This document shows positions 63,242 through 64,000 of a stretch of DNA of 64,000 nucleotides, piece by piece. The position numbers were made by a program, and so were the translations under genes. Source of the DNA: Roseomonas genomospecies 6 (GTDB taxonomy: Bacteria > Pseudomonadota > Alphaproteobacteria > Azospirillales > Azospirillaceae); NCBI RefSeq assembly GCF_008365375.1, contig NZ_QOKW01000001.1:124001-188000 (forward strand), read 5' to 3'. The notes beneath the pieces are model-generated. The model was not told the origin of the DNA. It saw only the letters and a list, made by a program, of their open reading frames with translations, and made no database searches. Within the stretch, counting starts at the first letter, position 1; every line of letters begins with the position of its first letter.

Positions 63242-64000
63242 TCAGCGCCCCGCGACGGTCGCCTTCAGCGCCCCGGCCGGAATCGCGAACATCATCAGAT
63301 AGGTCCGCTGGAGCGGGCTGCGGTTGTCGTCGGAAACGATGTAGACCAGCGTGTCACCGTCCGCCCCGGGACGCACCGCCATTCCCTCGAAATTGTCGAC
63401 CCGCAGCGGCGGTTCCAGCCGCGCCAGTTCGACACCGTCCATCGTGGCGCCGCCGCGCAGAGACTCCGCCGGCACATGAACGATGCGCGCACCCCAGCCG
63501 CCCAACAGCGTCACCCGCCGTTCCAGCACCAGAACGCCGCCGTCCGGTAGGGCCGCCGCCGCCGTGGGGCGGAAGCGCGGCGCCGACCGATAGGTCAGGG
63601 GCTGCCAATCGGCACGGGTCTTCAGGTCGGCGGAAGCGATCCAGACGCGGCGTTCCCGCACGCCGTCGTCGTCTCCCTCCTCGATGGCCAGGATGCGCCC
63701 GTCCGGCAGCACGGCCAGCGCCTCGACTCCGCCGTTTGACGAGGCGTTCTCCAACCCCGGCGGAGTGGGAAGCCGCTGCGGCGTTCCCTCCGGCCGGTTG
63801 GTGCCGCCATAGCGCAGGATGCGGTGGTTGCGCTCGAACGGGACCAGCCAGCCGCCGTCGGGCAGGCGGGCGAGGTCTTCCGAGTCGTTGCGCCGTCCCC
63901 GGTAATCCGGGTCCTTGTCGATGGGAAGGGGGCGGACGGCGTAGTCCCCCGCGCCGGCCAGTTGCCCTTGCGCGTCATAGGTCAGCCGTCCCGTCACGCT
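63242..64000 (-). CDS. Esterase-like activity of phytase family protein, 5' part missing
   Basis: The C-terminal 252 residues of a phytase-like esterase (PF13449-type) beta-propeller; the start lies beyond the window end. Repeated motifs support this: NDSEDLARLPDGGWLVPFERNHRILRY, ASSNGGVEALAVLPDGRILAIEE, TAAAALPDGGVLVLERRVTLLGG and VDNFEGMAVRPGADGDTLVYIVSDDN. Most family members are exported; the signal is not visible because the 5' end is cut. Its C-terminus ends ALKATVAGR. Confidence 0.88.
   Translation of the reverse strand, partial: SVTGRLTYDAQGQLAGAGDYAVRPLPIDKDPDYRGRRNDSEDLARLPDGGWLVPFERNHRILRYGGTNRPEGTPQRLPTPPGLENASSNGGVEALAVLPDGRILAIEEGDDDGVRERRVWIASADLKTRADWQPLTYRSAPRFRPTAAAALPDGGVLVLERRVTLLGGWGARIVHVPAESLRGGATMDGVELARLEPPLRVDNFEGMAVRPGADGDTLVYIVSDDNRSPLQRTYLMMFAIPAGALKATVAGR

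Noticed and set aside
1..64000. CRISPR arrays, tRNA or rRNA genes
   Set aside because: No regularly spaced repeats and no cloverleaf- or rRNA-like sequence was noticed in any intergenic gap.

Overview
The window is high-GC alphaproteobacterial chromosome, most like Azospirillum or another member of Rhodospirillales. This is inferred from gene content and gene order, not from a database search. The pointers are the run ntrY-ntrX-trkA-dat-HAD-hfq-hflX, the cell-biology cluster pdxJ-acpS-lepB-rnc-era, rsh next to rpoZ, strong GC bias at third codon positions, and frequent GTG/TTG starts with 4-bp stop/start overlaps. No rRNA, tRNA, CRISPR array, insertion sequence, integrase or replication origin was seen.

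Layout. 1-10781 (+): the 3' end of ntrY, then ntrX, trkA, a D-amino-acid transaminase, a HAD phosphatase, hfq, hflX, three small or exported unknowns, an inositol-monophosphatase-family enzyme, two weakly supported unknown ORFs and mazG. 11000-18188 (-): a six-gene hyfBCEFGI-type operon for a membrane complex related to hydrogenase-4 and complex I, whose large subunit lacks the NiFe-binding cysteines. 18189-18585: a gap with a good candidate small RNA on the minus strand. 18586-22845: tex, a PAS-GGDEF diguanylate cyclase and a LysE-family exporter. 22949-26376 (-): an isolated phage-type recombination module with two small unknowns, a Rad52-like annealing protein, a YqaJ nuclease and an S24/HTH repressor, and no integrase or structural genes. 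26611-29708: YbjQ, an exported MetX-like hydrolase, an exported NlpC/P60-like protein and a small exported protein. 29927-36340: a single-domain response regulator, two orphan solute-binding proteins, a glutathione transferase, a GH13 glucosidase and a small unknown. 36472-42373: topoisomerase IB, an Rsm22-type methyltransferase and an ATP-grasp/alpha-E plus transglutaminase pair. 42604-46864 (-): an RND efflux pair with a TetR-like operator upstream. 47008-50070: a shrunken amidohydrolase relic, a CpdA-like phosphodiesterase, a family 2 glycosyltransferase and a ClpP paralogue. 50173-52699: YjfB-like and FlaG-like small proteins and a TPR/glycosyltransferase-like protein. 52704-55144 (-): ycjX-ycjF. 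55224-62297 (-): era, rnc, lepB, acpS, pdxJ, a HIT protein, rsh and rpoZ. 62530-64000: an NYN-domain protein and a truncated phytase-like esterase.

Functionally, most of the window is core housekeeping: nitrogen sensing, K+ uptake, RNA chaperone and ribosome GTPases, (p)ppGpp, vitamin B6, secretion and nucleotide sanitation. The accessory parts are the hydrogenase-like complex that cannot be a NiFe hydrogenase, the stranded recombinase module, the candidate sRNA, and the small exported or unknown proteins.
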